From Gammaproteobacteria bacterium (lineage in GTDB: Bacteria; Pseudomonadota; Gammaproteobacteria; Nevskiales; Nevskiaceae): 38,116 bases of DNA. The translations under genes were made by a program, and so were the position numbers. Below, piece by piece: positions 24,001 to 34,036 of the stretch. Each line of letters opens with the position of its first letter. Position 1 is the first letter of the stretch. The notes under the pieces are model-generated. The model did not search any database, was not told the origin of the DNA, and saw only the letters and a program-made list of their open reading frames with translations. Location of the stretch: contig JAGWMX010000016.1 of the NCBI GenBank assembly GCA_028871525.1, forward strand, positions 1 to 38,116. The letters are read 5' to 3'.

Positions 24001-25782
24001 ATGTTGCGAATCAGCTGGATCGGAGCTGTGGTGGCGGGCGTGCTGGGTTTTGCGGTGACGGCGCCAGCGTGGGCCGGAGATATCGGTCGCGGTGACCGTT
24101 ACTCGGGCCTGCCGTGGGCGACTCGTTCGCCGGTGCTGGCACAGCACGGCATGGCCGCAACGGAGCAGCCGCTGGCCTCGCTGATCGCCGTCGATATTCT
24201 CAAGCAGGGCGGCAGCGCGGTGGACGCGGCGATCGCCGCCAACGCCGCGCTGGGCCTGATGGAACCGGTGCTCAACGGCATCGGCGGCGACTGCTTCGCC
24301 ATCGTCTGGGATCCGAAAACCGGGAAGCTTTACGGCTACAACGGCTCCGGCTACGCGCCGAAGGGCCGCGACCTGGCCAGGCTCGAACAGGAGGTCAAGG
24401 CGGCCTACGCCAAGGCCGGACTGCCGCAGCAGGATCACATCCCGCCGCTGGGTTCGCTGCCGGTGACCGTGCCGGGCACGGTCGACGCCTGGTTCGCGCT
24501 GCACCAGAAGTTCGGCCGGCTGCCGATGGCCGAAGATCTGGCGCCGGCGATCGCCTACGCGAACAACGGCTTCCCGGTGACCGAGCTGGTGGCCAAATAC
24601 TGGAAACTCAACTTCGCCGCGTTCGAGAAGAACAAGGCGATGATCGAGGAGCTCGACAACGCCCGTCACACCTACCTGATCGACGGCAAGACGCCCGTGC
24701 AGGGCGAGGTATTCCGCAACCCGGATCTGGCCAACACGCTGAGCGAAATCGCCAAGGGCGGGCGCGACGCTTTTTACAAAGGCAGGATCGCGCACACCAT
24801 CGACGCCTATTTCAAGCGCATCGGCGGCGACCTGCGCTACGCGGATTTCGCCGGTTACCACGGCCAATGGGTGACGCCGCAATCGGTGAACTATCGCGGC
24901 TACGACGTCTACGAACTGCCGCCCAACGGCCAGGGTTTCGCGGTGCTGGAGATGCTGCAGATCCTTAAGGGTTTCGATCTGAGGAAGATGGGCATCGGCA
25001 GCGCCGATGCGCTCACCGCGATGCTGGAGGCCAAGCGGCTGGCCTACGAGGATCTGGCCAAGTACTACGCCGATCCGCGTTTCGTCAAGGTGCCGATGCA
25101 GGGCCTGATCTCGGCGGCCTACGCCGACCGGCGGCGCAAATCAATCCACCTGGGTCACGCCAACCCGGCCATCGGTCCCGGCGATCCCGGGCTGTTCGAC
25201 GGCGACACCACCTATTTTGCCACCGCCGACCGCGACGGCATGATGGTGTCCATCATCCAGTCCAATTACCGCGGCATGGGCTCGGGGCTGGTGGCCGATC
25301 GTCTCGGCTTCATGTTCCAGGATCGCGGCGAGTTGTTCTCGCTCAAGCCGGGCGCGGCGAATGTCTATGCGCCCGGCAAGCGGCCCTTCCACACCATCAT
25401 TCCAGGTTTCGTGATGAAGGACGGCCGGCCGTTCCTGGCCTTTGGTCTGATGGGCGGCGATATGCAGCCGCAGGGACACGTGCAGGTGCTGACCAACATC
25501 ATCGACTTCGGCTTGAACGTGCAGGAAGCCGGCGATGCCGCGCGCTGGCGTCACTACGGCAACGCCGAGCCGACCGGTGAGCCGTCGCAGGGCATCGGCA
25601 GCGTGGAGATGGAGAGCGGTTTCGATCCCGCGGTGAAGGCGGAACTCGCCCGGCGCGGCTACGCAGTGGTGCCGGGCACCGGCGCGTTCGGCGGTTACGA
25701 GGCGATCCGCTACGACGCGAAGAACCGCGTCTACTGGGGGGCGGCCGAAATGCGCAAGGACGGCGAAGCGATCGGGTATTAG
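24001..25782 (+). CDS. Gamma-glutamyltransferase-family Ntn-hydrolase, exported
   Basis: The 593-residue precursor has a signal peptide (about 1-25, ending APAWA). The start is the second ATG of an ATGATG pair, 5 nt after GGAGG (23991-23995). The self-cleavage site and nucleophile are predicted at T403 in DGDTTYFATADRDG, giving an N-terminal large and a C-terminal small subunit. GMGSG and GGDMQPQGH follow. The loop between NVY and KRP is only three residues, so the lid loop of E. coli GGT is missing. That is the case in GGT-like acylases and in some Bacillus GGTs. A periplasmic role in cleaving glutathione or other gamma-glutamyl or acyl amides is plausible. gshA and gshB lie about 10 kb away. 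Confidence 0.88.
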   Translation: MLRISWIGAVVAGVLGFAVTAPAWAGDIGRGDRYSGLPWATRSPVLAQHGMAATEQPLASLIAVDILKQGGSAVDAAIAANAALGLMEPVLNGIGGDCFAIVWDPKTGKLYGYNGSGYAPKGRDLARLEQEVKAAYAKAGLPQQDHIPPLGSLPVTVPGTVDAWFALHQKFGRLPMAEDLAPAIAYANNGFPVTELVAKYWKLNFAAFEKNKAMIEELDNARHTYLIDGKTPVQGEVFRNPDLANTLSEIAKGGRDAFYKGRIAHTIDAYFKRIGGDLRYADFAGYHGQWVTPQSVNYRGYDVYELPPNGQGFAVLEMLQILKGFDLRKMGIGSADALTAMLEAKRLAYEDLAKYYADPRFVKVPMQGLISAAYADRRRKSIHLGHANPAIGPGDPGLFDGDTTYFATADRDGMMVSIIQSNYRGMGSGLVADRLGFMFQDRGELFSLKPGAANVYAPGKRPFHTIIPGFVMKDGRPFLAFGLMGGDMQPQGHVQVLTNIIDFGLNVQEAGDAARWRHYGNAEPTGEPSQGIGSVEMESGFDPAVKAELARRGYAVVPGTGAFGGYEAIRYDAKNRVYWGAAEMRKDGEAIGY

Positions 25783-26423
25783 ACGCAGCGCCAGGCGTAG
25801 CGGCCGATCAACTCGCTCTCGAGCGCGATCTCATCGCCCGGCGTCAGCGGGCCGACGCCCGCCGGCGTGCCGGTGAAGATCACGTCACCGTCGATCAGTT
25901 TCCAAGTGCGACTCAAGATGTGGATCTGGCGCGCGACCGGAAACAGCATCTTCGAGGTGTCGCCGCGCTGGCGCGGTTCGCCGTTGACCCGGCAGGTGAA
26001 GTGGATCGCCTGCAGATCGCCGCCGTGCCAGTCCACCCAGTCGCCGAGCGGCGCGGCGCCGTCGAAGGCCTTGGCCAGCTCCCACGGCGCGCCCTTGTTC
26101 TTGAGCTGCGTCTGCAGCTCGCGCAGCGTCAGGTCCAGACCCAACGTGATGCGCTTCACATAGCGGACGGCTTCGGTTTCAGCGAGGTCGCGGCCGCCGT
26201 CGCCGAAGCCGCCCAGGCTCACCACCAGTTCGGCCTCGTGGTGCACTGCGCCGAAACCGCGCGGCAGCGGGATCGGTGCACCAGCCGGCACGATTGCGGA
26301 CGCCGGTTTCATGAACACCACCAGCTCCCCGGCGGGCGCATGACCGAGGTGGGCCAGTTCTGCGACATGGGCGGCGTAGTTCTTGCCGATGCAGAAAATG
26401 CGATGCGCGGACGGCGGGCTCAC
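25779..26423 (-). CDS. Fumarylacetoacetate hydrolase (FAH) family protein
   Basis: This 214-residue single-domain FAH-fold protein has HRIFCIGKNYAAHVAEL at the start, then HHEAELVV (metal ligands, E in HHEAEL), LTLRELQ and VIFTGTPAGVGPLTPGDEI near the end. This is the pattern of fumarylpyruvate or acylpyruvate hydrolases and oxaloacetate tautomerases or decarboxylases. It begins 8 bp after pckA on the same strand, so it is probably co-transcribed with it. A role on oxaloacetate next to PEP carboxykinase would be reasonable, but that is inference. Its 3' end overlaps the convergent GGT-family gene by 4 bp. Confidence 0.85.
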   Translation of the reverse strand: MSPPSAHRIFCIGKNYAAHVAELAHLGHAPAGELVVFMKPASAIVPAGAPIPLPRGFGAVHHEAELVVSLGGFGDGGRDLAETEAVRYVKRITLGLDLTLRELQTQLKNKGAPWELAKAFDGAAPLGDWVDWHGGDLQAIHFTCRVNGEPRQRGDTSKMLFPVARQIHILSRTWKLIDGDVIFTGTPAGVGPLTPGDEIALESELIGRYAWRCV

Positions 26424-26431
26424 GCGCGGCT

Positions 26432-28084
26432 TCAGATCCGCGCCTGGATGCCGAAAGCTGCGAAGCCCTTGGCTGTGAAGTTTTTGCGGAACATGTCGCG
26501 CAGCTTGGCGGCGGTGGCGTCGTAGGCGGCGGGATCGGCCCAGGTGTTGCGCGGATTGAGAATTCTGTTGTCCACGCCGGGGCAGGACTTGGGCATCTTC
26601 AGATTGAGGATCGGTTGGGTCTCGGTGTCGACATGATCGAGCTGACCCTGGAGCGCGGCGTTGAGCAGCGCGCGGGTGACGGACAGCTGCATGCGGTTGC
26701 CGACACCGTATGGACCGCCGCTCCAGCCGGTGTTGAGCAGCACGCAGCGCGTCTGGTGCCGCTGCATCTTGTCGGCCAGCAGTTTGGCATAGACGTTGGG
26801 TTTGTGCGCCATGAACGGGCCGCCGAAACAGGCCGAGAAAGTCGGCTGCGGGTCAGTGATGCCGACCTCGGTGCCGGCCACGCGCGAAGTGAAACCGGAG
26901 ACGAAGTGATACATGACGTCGGCCGGCTGCAGCAGCGAGATCGGTGGCAGCGCGCCGAAGGCATCGGCGGTCAGCAGTACGATGGTCCGTGGGTGCGGGC
27001 CGCGGCCGTCCGGCATCACGTTGGGATTGTCCGACAGCGGGTAGGCAAAGCGGGTGTTCTCAGTCATGGCGGCGTCGCTCAGATCGAGCTCGTCCGGGTG
27101 ACAGTCCGCCATCTCCCTGCCCGGCAGCGGCGGCACGTTTTCGATGATGGTGCCGGGTTTCGTGAGCGCGGCGGCAATCACCGGCTCGGCCTGCTTGTCG
27201 AGGTTGATCAGCTTGGCGTAGCAGCCGTCCTCGAGATTGCACAGGCCGTTGTCGGACCAGATGATTTCGTCGTCGCCGATCAAGCGACGGTCGGCGTCGG
27301 CCGACAGCGTGGTCTTGCCGGTGCCGGACAGGCCGAACAGGATCGCGGCGTCGTCGTCCGCGCCGACGTTGGCCGAGCAGTGCATCGACAGCCGGCCTTC
27401 CAGCGGGAACAGGAAGTTGCCGACGGTGAAAATGGTTTTCTTGACGGTGCCGCAGTAATCGGCGCGGCCGGCGACCAGGCAGATGCGGTTGCGGGTGTCG
27501 ATGACCACCGCCGCCTCGCTACGGCAGCCGTCCCGCCCCGGTTCGCAGACGAAGGATGGCACGTTGAGCATGGTCCAGCGCCGCGCTTCGACGTCCTTGA
27601 CCCCCTGCAAGTCCTTCGGAAACATGTTGTGCGCAAACAGCGCGTGCGTGGCGTACTCGCCGACGAAGCGGTAGGGCACCGCGAACTCGGGGTCGGAGCC
27701 CATGAACACGTCCTTGACGTAAAGCTTCCGCCCGCTGGCGTTGACGTGCTCGACCACGCGTTTGAGCAGGCCCTGATAAGCCTGCGGCTCGTAGGGGTTC
27801 AGGTCGGCCTTGAACCAGATCTGGTCTTTGACCTCCGGCCAGGCTACCGCGTAGGTGTCCTTGGTGCGCCGGCCAGTACAGTCCGGGTCGGTGTAGTAGA
27901 CCAGCGGACCGTCGGTGCCCAGCGCGGTGGGGTAGGCTTTCTGCGCAGCGGACGGGCCGTCACGACGCACCCGGCCGCGGTCGTTGGCGATCGCCTCGTC
28001 AAACAGTGACGCCTTGCTCAGGCCGTACTGGTAGTCGATAGCCTTCAATCCGAAAAGACGTTCCAGATCAGCCTGATAGCTCAT
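26432..28084 (-). CDS. pckA: Phosphoenolpyruvate carboxykinase (ATP)
   Basis: PckA converts oxaloacetate and ATP to phosphoenolpyruvate and CO2, the entry to gluconeogenesis. The 550-residue protein has the P-loop GLSGTGKT (251-258), the kinase-2-like GDDEIIW (270-276) and the C-terminal adenine-binding NTGWSGGPYGVGNRM, as in ATP-type enzymes (E. coli 540). GTP-type enzymes differ in length and motifs. The start is ATG 28084-28082, with GAGGAG 5 nt upstream; a TTG one codon earlier is less likely. A good sigma70 promoter lies about 60 bp upstream. It lies upstream of an FAH-family gene in an apparent two-gene unit. Confidence 0.97.
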   Translation of the reverse strand: MSYQADLERLFGLKAIDYQYGLSKASLFDEAIANDRGRVRRDGPSAAQKAYPTALGTDGPLVYYTDPDCTGRRTKDTYAVAWPEVKDQIWFKADLNPYEPQAYQGLLKRVVEHVNASGRKLYVKDVFMGSDPEFAVPYRFVGEYATHALFAHNMFPKDLQGVKDVEARRWTMLNVPSFVCEPGRDGCRSEAAVVIDTRNRICLVAGRADYCGTVKKTIFTVGNFLFPLEGRLSMHCSANVGADDDAAILFGLSGTGKTTLSADADRRLIGDDEIIWSDNGLCNLEDGCYAKLINLDKQAEPVIAAALTKPGTIIENVPPLPGREMADCHPDELDLSDAAMTENTRFAYPLSDNPNVMPDGRGPHPRTIVLLTADAFGALPPISLLQPADVMYHFVSGFTSRVAGTEVGITDPQPTFSACFGGPFMAHKPNVYAKLLADKMQRHQTRCVLLNTGWSGGPYGVGNRMQLSVTRALLNAALQGQLDHVDTETQPILNLKMPKSCPGVDNRILNPRNTWADPAAYDATAAKLRDMFRKNFTAKGFAAFGIQARI

Positions 28085-28144
28085 CAATGCTCCTCGTGAG
28101 ATAGGGGGAAACGGCGCGCGCAGCGGGCATCCGTTTGCACCGTC

Positions 28145-28172
28145 ATTTTATCAACTGCACCGCTGTCGGCAA
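28145..28172 (-). promoter_or_regulatory. Candidate sigma70 promoter for pckA
   Basis: On the minus strand TTGCCG (28172-28167), a 16-nt spacer, then TAAAAT (28150-28145) match 4/6 and 5/6 of the consensus. Transcription would start near 28138, giving a leader of about 54 nt to the pckA ATG. Confidence 0.55.
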
Positions 28173-28247
28173 CGCAGGCGTTGGGCCGGCTGATCCCGCC
28201 GGTGCCACCTGCACGCCGCGGCCGTCCACGGTCGGCCGGCGACGGGC

Positions 28248-30167
28248 TCAGGCCGCAGCGTCGTTCTCTTCGGGCAGGCGGAAACCGGCCACCGATTCGC
28301 GCAGCTGGTCGGACATGGTGTTGAGCTCGCCGACCGCGCGCGAGGTCTGGTCGGCCGAGGATGAGGTCTGCACCGCGACCTGCTGGATCGATCGCATAGT
28401 GCCGGCCAGACTCGTGGCCTGTTCGGACTGCGCCCGCACCGTGCCGGCGATGTCGCCGATCAGTTGCGCCAGTTCGCGCGAACTGGTCTCGATGCGGGTC
28501 AGCGACTGGCCGGCTTCCTCGGCCGAGCGCGCGCCGGCAACGACGTTGGACGTGGAGCGTTCCATCGAAGACACCGCTTCCTGGGTGTCGGTCTGGATGG
28601 TCTTGACCAGCGTTTCGATCTGTCGTGTCGCCGAGCCAGCGCGTTCGGCGAGCTGCTGGACCTGCTCAGCCACCACCGCGAAGCCGCGTCCCGCCTCACC
28701 GGCCATCGCCGCCTGGATCGAGGCGTTGAGCGCCAGCGTGTTGGTTTGCTCGGCGATGTCGTTGATGAATTCGATGATGTTGCCGATCTCCTGGCTGGAC
28801 TCGCCGAGACGCTTGATGCGCTTGGCGGTGTCCTGGATCTGATCGCGCAGCGTGGCCATGGTCTGGATCGTGCGGCCGACGGTGGCGGCGCCGTCGTTGG
28901 CGGTCTCGACCGATTTCTGCGCCTGCACCGACAGCTCCTCGGCACGGTCGGCAGCAGCATTCAGGTTATGGCTGGATTCGGTAATCGCCTCGGTGACCTC
29001 GGCGATCTCGCGCGACTGCCGTTCGGAAGCCCCGCTCATCTGTTTGGCGATACGCTGCGTGCTCGCCGCGGCCGACACCACCTGGCGGGAGGTCTGGTTG
29101 ATGGTGCCGACCAGGCTGCGCAGCGTCTGCACCGTGTAGTTGATCGAGTCGGCGATGGCGCCGGTGAAGTCTGCGGTGACCTGCGCTTCCACGGTCAGGT
29201 CGCCGTTGGCCAGGTTGGTGATGTCGTCCAGCAGCTGCAGAATGGCCTCCTGCTGGCGTTTTTCCTGCGCCTGCTGCTGCGCCTGCCGGGAGCGGACCGT
29301 GAGGTTGAAGCTGGCGATGAAAATCAGCAGCGCCAGCAATGCCGTCAGGCCGGCACCGTATATCACCCATTGCAGCGGCGAGATGGCGGTCGACGCCAGG
29401 CCGCCGAGCGTCCGCGTCAGCGGCGGGACGGCGTCCTCGACGCGCTGCGCGTCGGCGCGCGCCTGCGCCAGCGCCGGCAACGCGGCGCCCAGATCGCCGG
29501 CCGCCGCCGCCACCGCGGCGAAGGCTTTGCCGCCGTCGCGGGCCCGGTCGGCGACGGTGGCGTCTTTGCCGCCGGTCGGCGGCTGGATCAAGGTTTGATT
29601 GTTGCTGAGGAAACTCTGGGTCGCCTGGTTCAGCGCGGCGGCCAGCGCCTTGGCATCGCTGCCCGGGGTCAGCGCCTGCGCGGCAGCGGCACGCAGCTGC
29701 GCCAGCTTGATCAGCTGGTCCGCGGCCAGATAGAGCTGTGCCGCCGGCGCGCCGCGCTCGGCCAACTGAGCGGCGATGGCGCCATAGTCACTCTCCACTG
29801 CCGGCAGCGCCGCCTGGAGCGCGGCGGCGGCCTGCCGTGCTTTGGCTACCGACGGCGCCTGTTTCAGCAGATCCTCAGCCGCGCCTCTGACCGGCGACCA
29901 CAACCGCCGACCTTCGGCGCCGGCCGCCGTCACGCGCCGGTCGACGTTCCGCAACGCCTGCGTCAGCGCGTCCTCGGCTCCGGGCTCACTGGCGAGCATC
30001 CGTTGGGTGTCGGCGGCCAGCGCCGCCATCGCATCGCCAGCGGTGGTCGGCGGCCGGCGCTGCGACCAGAAAAACAGACCCAGGGCCACGATCATTGCCG
30101 CCGAGGCAATCGCCAGCAACGCGTATTGGGGCGCGCCCAGCGCGCGGACATTCCTGCTGTCGGCCAT
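28248..30167 (-). CDS. pilJ: Twitching-motility methyl-accepting chemoreceptor PilJ
   Basis: PilJ is the receptor of the Pil-Chp chemosensory system for type IV pili. The 639-residue protein has membrane helices at about 13-34 and 264-287, a helical periplasmic domain between them, a HAMP region (about 290-360) and an MCP signalling domain (about 370-639). The tip [32 protein letters not shown] (473-504) carries the PilJ-type [11 protein letters not shown] sequence where most chemoreceptors have NAAIEAARAGE. The start is ATG 30167-30165, 14 bp after pilH. It follows pilH alone, without pilI, and lies about 6.4 kb from pilG-pilI, unlike the usual pilGHIJ order. Confidence 0.93.
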   Translation of the reverse strand: MADSRNVRALGAPQYALLAIASAAMIVALGLFFWSQRRPPTTAGDAMAALAADTQRMLASEPGAEDALTQALRNVDRRVTAAGAEGRRLWSPVRGAAEDLLKQAPSVAKARQAAAALQAALPAVESDYGAIAAQLAERGAPAAQLYLAADQLIKLAQLRAAAAQALTPGSDAKALAAALNQATQSFLSNNQTLIQPPTGGKDATVADRARDGGKAFAAVAAAAGDLGAALPALAQARADAQRVEDAVPPLTRTLGGLASTAISPLQWVIYGAGLTALLALLIFIASFNLTVRSRQAQQQAQEKRQQEAILQLLDDITNLANGDLTVEAQVTADFTGAIADSINYTVQTLRSLVGTINQTSRQVVSAAASTQRIAKQMSGASERQSREIAEVTEAITESSHNLNAAADRAEELSVQAQKSVETANDGAATVGRTIQTMATLRDQIQDTAKRIKRLGESSQEIGNIIEFINDIAEQTNTLALNASIQAAMAGEAGRGFAVVAEQVQQLAERAGSATRQIETLVKTIQTDTQEAVSSMERSTSNVVAGARSAEEAGQSLTRIETSSRELAQLIGDIAGTVRAQSEQATSLAGTMRSIQQVAVQTSSSADQTSRAVGELNTMSDQLRESVAGFRLPEENDAAA

Positions 30168-30181
30168 CAGCTGCCTTCCTT

Positions 30182-30547
30182 TCAGCCGCCGAGCGCGGCG
30201 TTGACTTTTTCGATCAGATCCGACTCTTTGACGGGCTTGACGATATAGGCACGCGCGCCCTGACGCATCGCCCACAACCGATCCGTTTCCTGATCCTTGG
30301 CGCTGACGACGATAATGGGGATATTGGCGGTGTCCGGGTCGCGCGCCAGCGTGCGGGTGGCCTGGAAGCCGTTGATGCCCGGCATCACCACGTCCATGAC
30401 GATGCAGTCAGGTTTGAATCGGTGCACCAGCTCGATCGCGTCAGCGCCGCTGCCCGCTTCAAGCACCTCATACCCGGCGCGGCTCAGGACCAGTTTCAAC
30501 TGTTCCTTGTCGGTGGGAGAGTCGTCGACCACCATGATCTTGGCCAT
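30182..30547 (-). CDS. pilH: Twitching-motility response regulator PilH
   Basis: This single-domain CheY-like receiver of 121 residues has phospho-acceptor D52 in [16 protein letters not shown] and acidic pocket D8/D9. The conserved Lys is in [22 protein letters not shown] matches Pseudomonas PilH (KDQETDK.WG.RQGA) and differs from PilG. PilH opposes PilG, acting on the retraction or cAMP branch of the Pil-Chp pathway. The ATG at 30547 is preferred over an in-frame TTG at 30556. It lies 124 bp downstream of the pyrC-like gene on the same strand and 14 bp upstream of pilJ. Confidence 0.92.
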   Translation of the reverse strand: MAKIMVVDDSPTDKEQLKLVLSRAGYEVLEAGSGADAIELVHRFKPDCIVMDVVMPGINGFQATRTLARDPDTANIPIIVVSAKDQETDRLWAMRQGARAYIVKPVKESDLIEKVNAALGG

Positions 30548-30671
30548 CTTTTGCAAGCCCCCTGGTCAAAAGCACGAAGCACCGCCGGCGACTGCAACAC
30601 CGGCTCGCCACTGGCAATTCCCGCATCGGCCGACCCGCCTCGTCTCGACGCCGTCGCCGACGCGCACGCGT

Positions 30672-31994
30672 TCAACTATAAACCAGCGCGGGCATGCCGG
30701 CGCGCCAGACCCCCAGCGGTGGCGCCGGCAGCCGATAGCCGAAGAACGGCGTATTGTGCCCGGCGCTGCGCCAGTGCCGGGCGTCGAGCCGGCGCCGCGC
30801 CCGCGGATCGATCAACACCAGGTCGGCGACGGCCCCCGGCGCCAGGCTGCCGCCGGCAATGCCGAGGATGCGCGCCGGCGCCGCCGACAGTCGCGCGGCC
30901 GCCGCCAGCGGCCCCAGCCCGCCTTCTTCGACCAAGCTCAGGGTCAGCGGCAGCAGCGTTTCCAGCGCCGAGATGCCGGGTTCGGTCAGCGGCAGCGGAT
31001 TGATCTTGGCGTCGGCTTCGTGCGGCTGGTGATCCGAGCAAACGGCGTCGATCACCCCGGTGGCCAACGCCGCGCGCAGCACCTCGCGATCCGCCGCCGA
31101 CCGCGGCGGCGGGATGACGTGGGCCATCGCGTTGAAGTCTTCCAGATCGGCCTCGGTCAGAAACAGTTGATGAGCGGCGACATCGGCGCTCACCGGCAGG
31201 CCGCGTGCCTTGGCCGACTCGATCAGCGCCACCGCGCGCGCGCTGGCCAGGCGGCCGAAGTGCACCCTGGCGCCGGTGTCCTCAACCAGGCTCAGCCATT
31301 GCCGGATGGCGGTGGTTTCGGCGGCCACCGGGATCGCCGGCAGGCCCAGCCGGGTTGCCACCGGACCTTCGTGGGCCACTCCGCCGGCGGCCAGAGAAGC
31401 TTCCAGCGCCAGCACGTGCACGGTCAGTTCCAGCCCGGCGGCGTATTCCAGTGCGCGCCGCGCCACCCGTGCGTTGTCCAGCGGGGCGGCGGCGTTGCTG
31501 ACGCCGACCACGCCGGCCTGTTTGAGCGCACTCATCTCCGCCAGCGCCGTGCCGCGCAGGCCCTGGGTCAGCGCGCCGAGCGTGTAGACGAAGGCGCCGC
31601 CAGCGGCTTTGGCGATGCGGTTGACCCGCGCCACCACCGCGGCGTTGTCGATCGCCGGCCGGGTGTCGGGCGGCAGGCACAGCGCGGTGATGCCCGCAGC
31701 CAGCGCCGCCGGCGCCTCGCTGGCCATGGTCGCCTTGTGTTCAGCGCCGGGCTCGCGCAGCCGCGCGCACAGATCGACCAGCCCCGGCATCACCCAGCGG
31801 CCGTCGCCTTCGATCACGTCGGCGTAGGCCGCCGCCGGCGGCGGTCGATCGCGATAGTCGATGCGGCCGCCGCGGATGCCCAGGCAGCCGACGAAATCGA
31901 GTCCGGCGGCCGGGTCGAGCACGCGGACGTTTTTGATCAGCAACGAGGTGCCCGGGGCTCCGGCGCTGGACGGCGCGGGTGGGTGGCGCTTCAC
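30672..31994 (-). CDS. Non-catalytic dihydroorotase-like subunit PyrC' of aspartate transcarbamoylase
   Basis: The 440-residue amidohydrolase-fold protein is homologous to dihydroorotase but has lost the metal site. [14 protein letters not shown] (70-83) has Cys76 and Arg78 where active enzymes have the HxH zinc ligands. In Pseudomonas, an inactive PyrC' next to PyrB is needed to assemble active aspartate transcarbamoylase, and the same role is inferred. The start is GTG at 31994-31992, overlapping the pyrB stop (GTGA) with GGAG 6 nt upstream. A catalytic dihydroorotase must be encoded elsewhere. The last third ([22 protein letters not shown]) keeps the family fold. Confidence 0.9.
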   Translation of the reverse strand: MKRHPPAPSSAGAPGTSLLIKNVRVLDPAAGLDFVGCLGIRGGRIDYRDRPPPAAAYADVIEGDGRWVMPGLVDLCARLREPGAEHKATMASEAPAALAAGITALCLPPDTRPAIDNAAVVARVNRIAKAAGGAFVYTLGALTQGLRGTALAEMSALKQAGVVGVSNAAAPLDNARVARRALEYAAGLELTVHVLALEASLAAGGVAHEGPVATRLGLPAIPVAAETTAIRQWLSLVEDTGARVHFGRLASARAVALIESAKARGLPVSADVAAHQLFLTEADLEDFNAMAHVIPPPRSAADREVLRAALATGVIDAVCSDHQPHEADAKINPLPLTEPGISALETLLPLTLSLVEEGGLGPLAAAARLSAAPARILGIAGGSLAPGAVADLVLIDPRARRRLDARHWRSAGHNTPFFGYRLPAPPLGVWRAGMPALVYS

Positions 31995-32974
31995 CTTGTT
32001 CTCCGGCCCTTGGCCACGGGGTTGCGATCGTGGATGATCATCGCCATCGCCGCCATCCTGACGGCGATGCCGTGACTGACCTGCTCCAGGATCAGCGATG
32101 GCGCGCCGTAGGCCAGTTCTCCGCCGATCTCGACGCCCCGGTTGATCGGCCCAGGGTGCATCAGCAGCGCCTCCGGCGCCAGCTTTGCCAGGCGTTCGGC
32201 GGTCAGGCCGAAGTCGCGATGAAATTCGGCGGTGGACGGCAGGAAGGCGCCCACCATGCGCTCTTTCTGCAGCCGCAGCAGCATGACGATGTCGGCGCCG
32301 GTCAGGCCGGCCTGCAGCGTATGGCAGACCCGTACCCCGAGCGTTTCGATCCCGGCCGGAATCAGCGTGCGTGGCGCCACCACGCGGATTTCGCGCACCC
32401 CGAACGTGTGCAGCGCATGGATGTCGGAGCGGGCTACGCGCGAATGCAGCACGTCGCCGACGATCGCCACCGTCAGCTTGCGGAAGTCGGGCCGGTGACG
32501 GCGGATGGTGAAGACGTCCAGCAGTGCCTGCGTCGGATGGGCGTGACGGCCGTCGCCGGCATTGAGCACCGCGACCCCGGGGCCGGCATGCGCGGCGAAG
32601 AAGTGGGCGGCGCCGGAGGCCTGATGGCGCACCACGAACAGGTCCACCTGCATCGCCTCCAGCGTTTTGAGCGTATCCAGCAGCGTCTCGCCCTTGCTGG
32701 TGGAGCTGGCGTCGACCTGCAGGTTGATGACGTCGGCCGACAGCCGCTTGGCGGCGATTTCGAAAGTGGTGCGGGTGCGGGTGGACGGTTCGAAGAACAG
32801 GTTGACCACGGTGCGGCCGTGCAGCAGCGGATGCTTCTTGCTGCGGTTGTCGCCGGCGCCGGCGAAAGACTCGGCGCGGTCCAGCAGTTCGAGCAGATGT
32901 TCGCGCGGCAGACCTTCCAGCGTCAGCAGATGACGCAGCCGGCCGCGCTCGTCGAGCTGCAGGTGGGTATTCAT
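31991..32974 (-). CDS. pyrB: Aspartate carbamoyltransferase catalytic subunit
   Basis: PyrB joins carbamoyl phosphate and aspartate in de novo pyrimidine synthesis. The 327-residue protein has the carbamoyl-phosphate motif [13 protein letters not shown] (60-72), [12 protein letters not shown] (90-101), HPTQ (146-149), the aspartate-loop residues LRLQKER and [10 protein letters not shown]. The N-terminal extension before HLLTLEGL is typical of the Pseudomonas-type enzyme that complexes with PyrC'. The gene starts ATG overlapping the ruvX stop and overlaps pyrC' at its end, so ruvX-pyrB-pyrC' are tightly coupled. pyrR, which lies between ruvX and pyrB in Pseudomonas, is absent. Confidence 0.97.
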   Translation of the reverse strand: MNTHLQLDERGRLRHLLTLEGLPREHLLELLDRAESFAGAGDNRSKKHPLLHGRTVVNLFFEPSTRTRTTFEIAAKRLSADVINLQVDASSTSKGETLLDTLKTLEAMQVDLFVVRHQASGAAHFFAAHAGPGVAVLNAGDGRHAHPTQALLDVFTIRRHRPDFRKLTVAIVGDVLHSRVARSDIHALHTFGVREIRVVAPRTLIPAGIETLGVRVCHTLQAGLTGADIVMLLRLQKERMVGAFLPSTAEFHRDFGLTAERLAKLAPEALLMHPGPINRGVEIGGELAYGAPSLILEQVSHGIAVRMAAMAMIIHDRNPVAKGRRTR

Positions 32975-33441
32975 CGCCGCTGCGTGCCCGCAGAGGAATC
33001 AAGGAACTGCTCAAGGATCAGCCGTGCCGCCATGCCGTCGCGGTCGCTTTTGCGCAGGCGCCGGCGGATGCGGCCGTCGCTGCGTGCCTGCCGCAACTCG
33101 TCGTCGGCGGCGCGCGAGGAGAAGCGTTCGTCGCACAGATACACCGGCAGGCCATAGCGGCGGCGCAACTGTTCGGCGAAGGTTTCGGCCTGCCGGGTGA
33201 TCGGTTGTCGGCCGCCTTCCTGGTCCAGCGGCAGGCCGACGACGCAGGCCTGCGGCTGCCACTGTTCGATCAGCCTGCCCAGAGTCTGCCAGTCCGGCGC
33301 GCGGCGGTTGACCAGCGCCGGCAACGGCCGCGCGCCGCCGGTCACCTGCTCGCCGATCGCGACGCCGATGCGCCGCGTGCCGTAGTCGAATCCGAGAACG
33401 ATGCCTCCGGGCGGCAGCGCCACGGGGGAGGTGTCGGTCAT
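32971..33441 (-). CDS. ruvX: Putative Holliday junction resolvase / pre-16S rRNA nuclease YqgF
   Basis: The 156-residue RNase-H-like protein starts its fold at [15 protein letters not shown], with the first catalytic Asp. VGLPLDQEG and the C-terminal [14 protein letters not shown] follow, both family signatures. In E. coli YqgF is linked to 16S rRNA 5'-end maturation. The gene overlaps yqgE upstream and pyrB downstream by 4 bp each (ATGA). This conserved gene order supports the call. Confidence 0.95.
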   Translation of the reverse strand: MTDTSPVALPPGGIVLGFDYGTRRIGVAIGEQVTGGARPLPALVNRRAPDWQTLGRLIEQWQPQACVVGLPLDQEGGRQPITRQAETFAEQLRRRYGLPVYLCDERFSSRAADDELRQARSDGRIRRRLRKSDRDGMAARLILEQFLDSSAGTQRR

Positions 33442-33998
33442 GCGTGGCCAGCGACGCTGGCCAGGCTGGCCGGATCGACACCGATCAGCCGGGTCGCGGC
33501 CAGCCAGCGCTGCGGCGGCGGCAGCCGAAACAACACTTCGCGGCTGACCGGGGTGGTCAGCCAGGCATTGGCCAGGATCTCCTCATCGAGCTGGCCCTCG
33601 CCCCAGCCGGCATAGCCGAGCACCACCAGGTAGTCCTGCGGTCCCTGGCCGCGGCCGATGGCCGCCAGCACGTCGCGCGAGCTGGTCAGGAACAGGTCGG
33701 TGTCGAGTTCCAGGCTGGATTCCCAGCCGCCCGGCTGGCGATGCACCACGAAACCGCGCTCGCGCGCCAGCGGGCCGCCCCAGTACACGATCGGATCGCC
33801 GCTCAGCGCCGAGCGCTCCAGTTCCATGTGCCGGAGCATGTCGGCGAGTTTCAAGTCGGTGGGCCGGTTGATCACCAGGCCGGTCGCGCCGCCGGCGGTG
33901 TACTCGAACAGCAGCGTCACCGAGTGATCGAAGTTGGCGTCGCCCAGATTCGGCATGGCCACCAGGAATTGGTTGTTGCAATAGCGTTCTTCGGCCAT
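33438..33998 (-). CDS. yqgE: YqgE/AlgH family protein
   Basis: The 186-residue protein begins with the family signature NNQFLVAMPNL.D.NF..SV..L.EY...GA.GLVINRP and ends with VLFRLPPPQRWLAATRLIGVDPASL. The conserved GGPV-like motif appears as YWGGPLARERGFVVH. The biochemical function is unknown; Pseudomonas AlgH influences alginate genes. The ATG is at 33998-33996. It overlaps ruvX by 4 bp and follows gshB by 38 bp. Confidence 0.95.
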   Translation of the reverse strand: MAEERYCNNQFLVAMPNLGDANFDHSVTLLFEYTAGGATGLVINRPTDLKLADMLRHMELERSALSGDPIVYWGGPLARERGFVVHRQPGGWESSLELDTDLFLTSSRDVLAAIGRGQGPQDYLVVLGYAGWGEGQLDEEILANAWLTTPVSREVLFRLPPPQRWLAATRLIGVDPASLASVAGHA

Positions 33999-34036
33999 GG
34001 CGCTAGTATCCGGGCGCCGGCGGGCGCTGACAAGCG

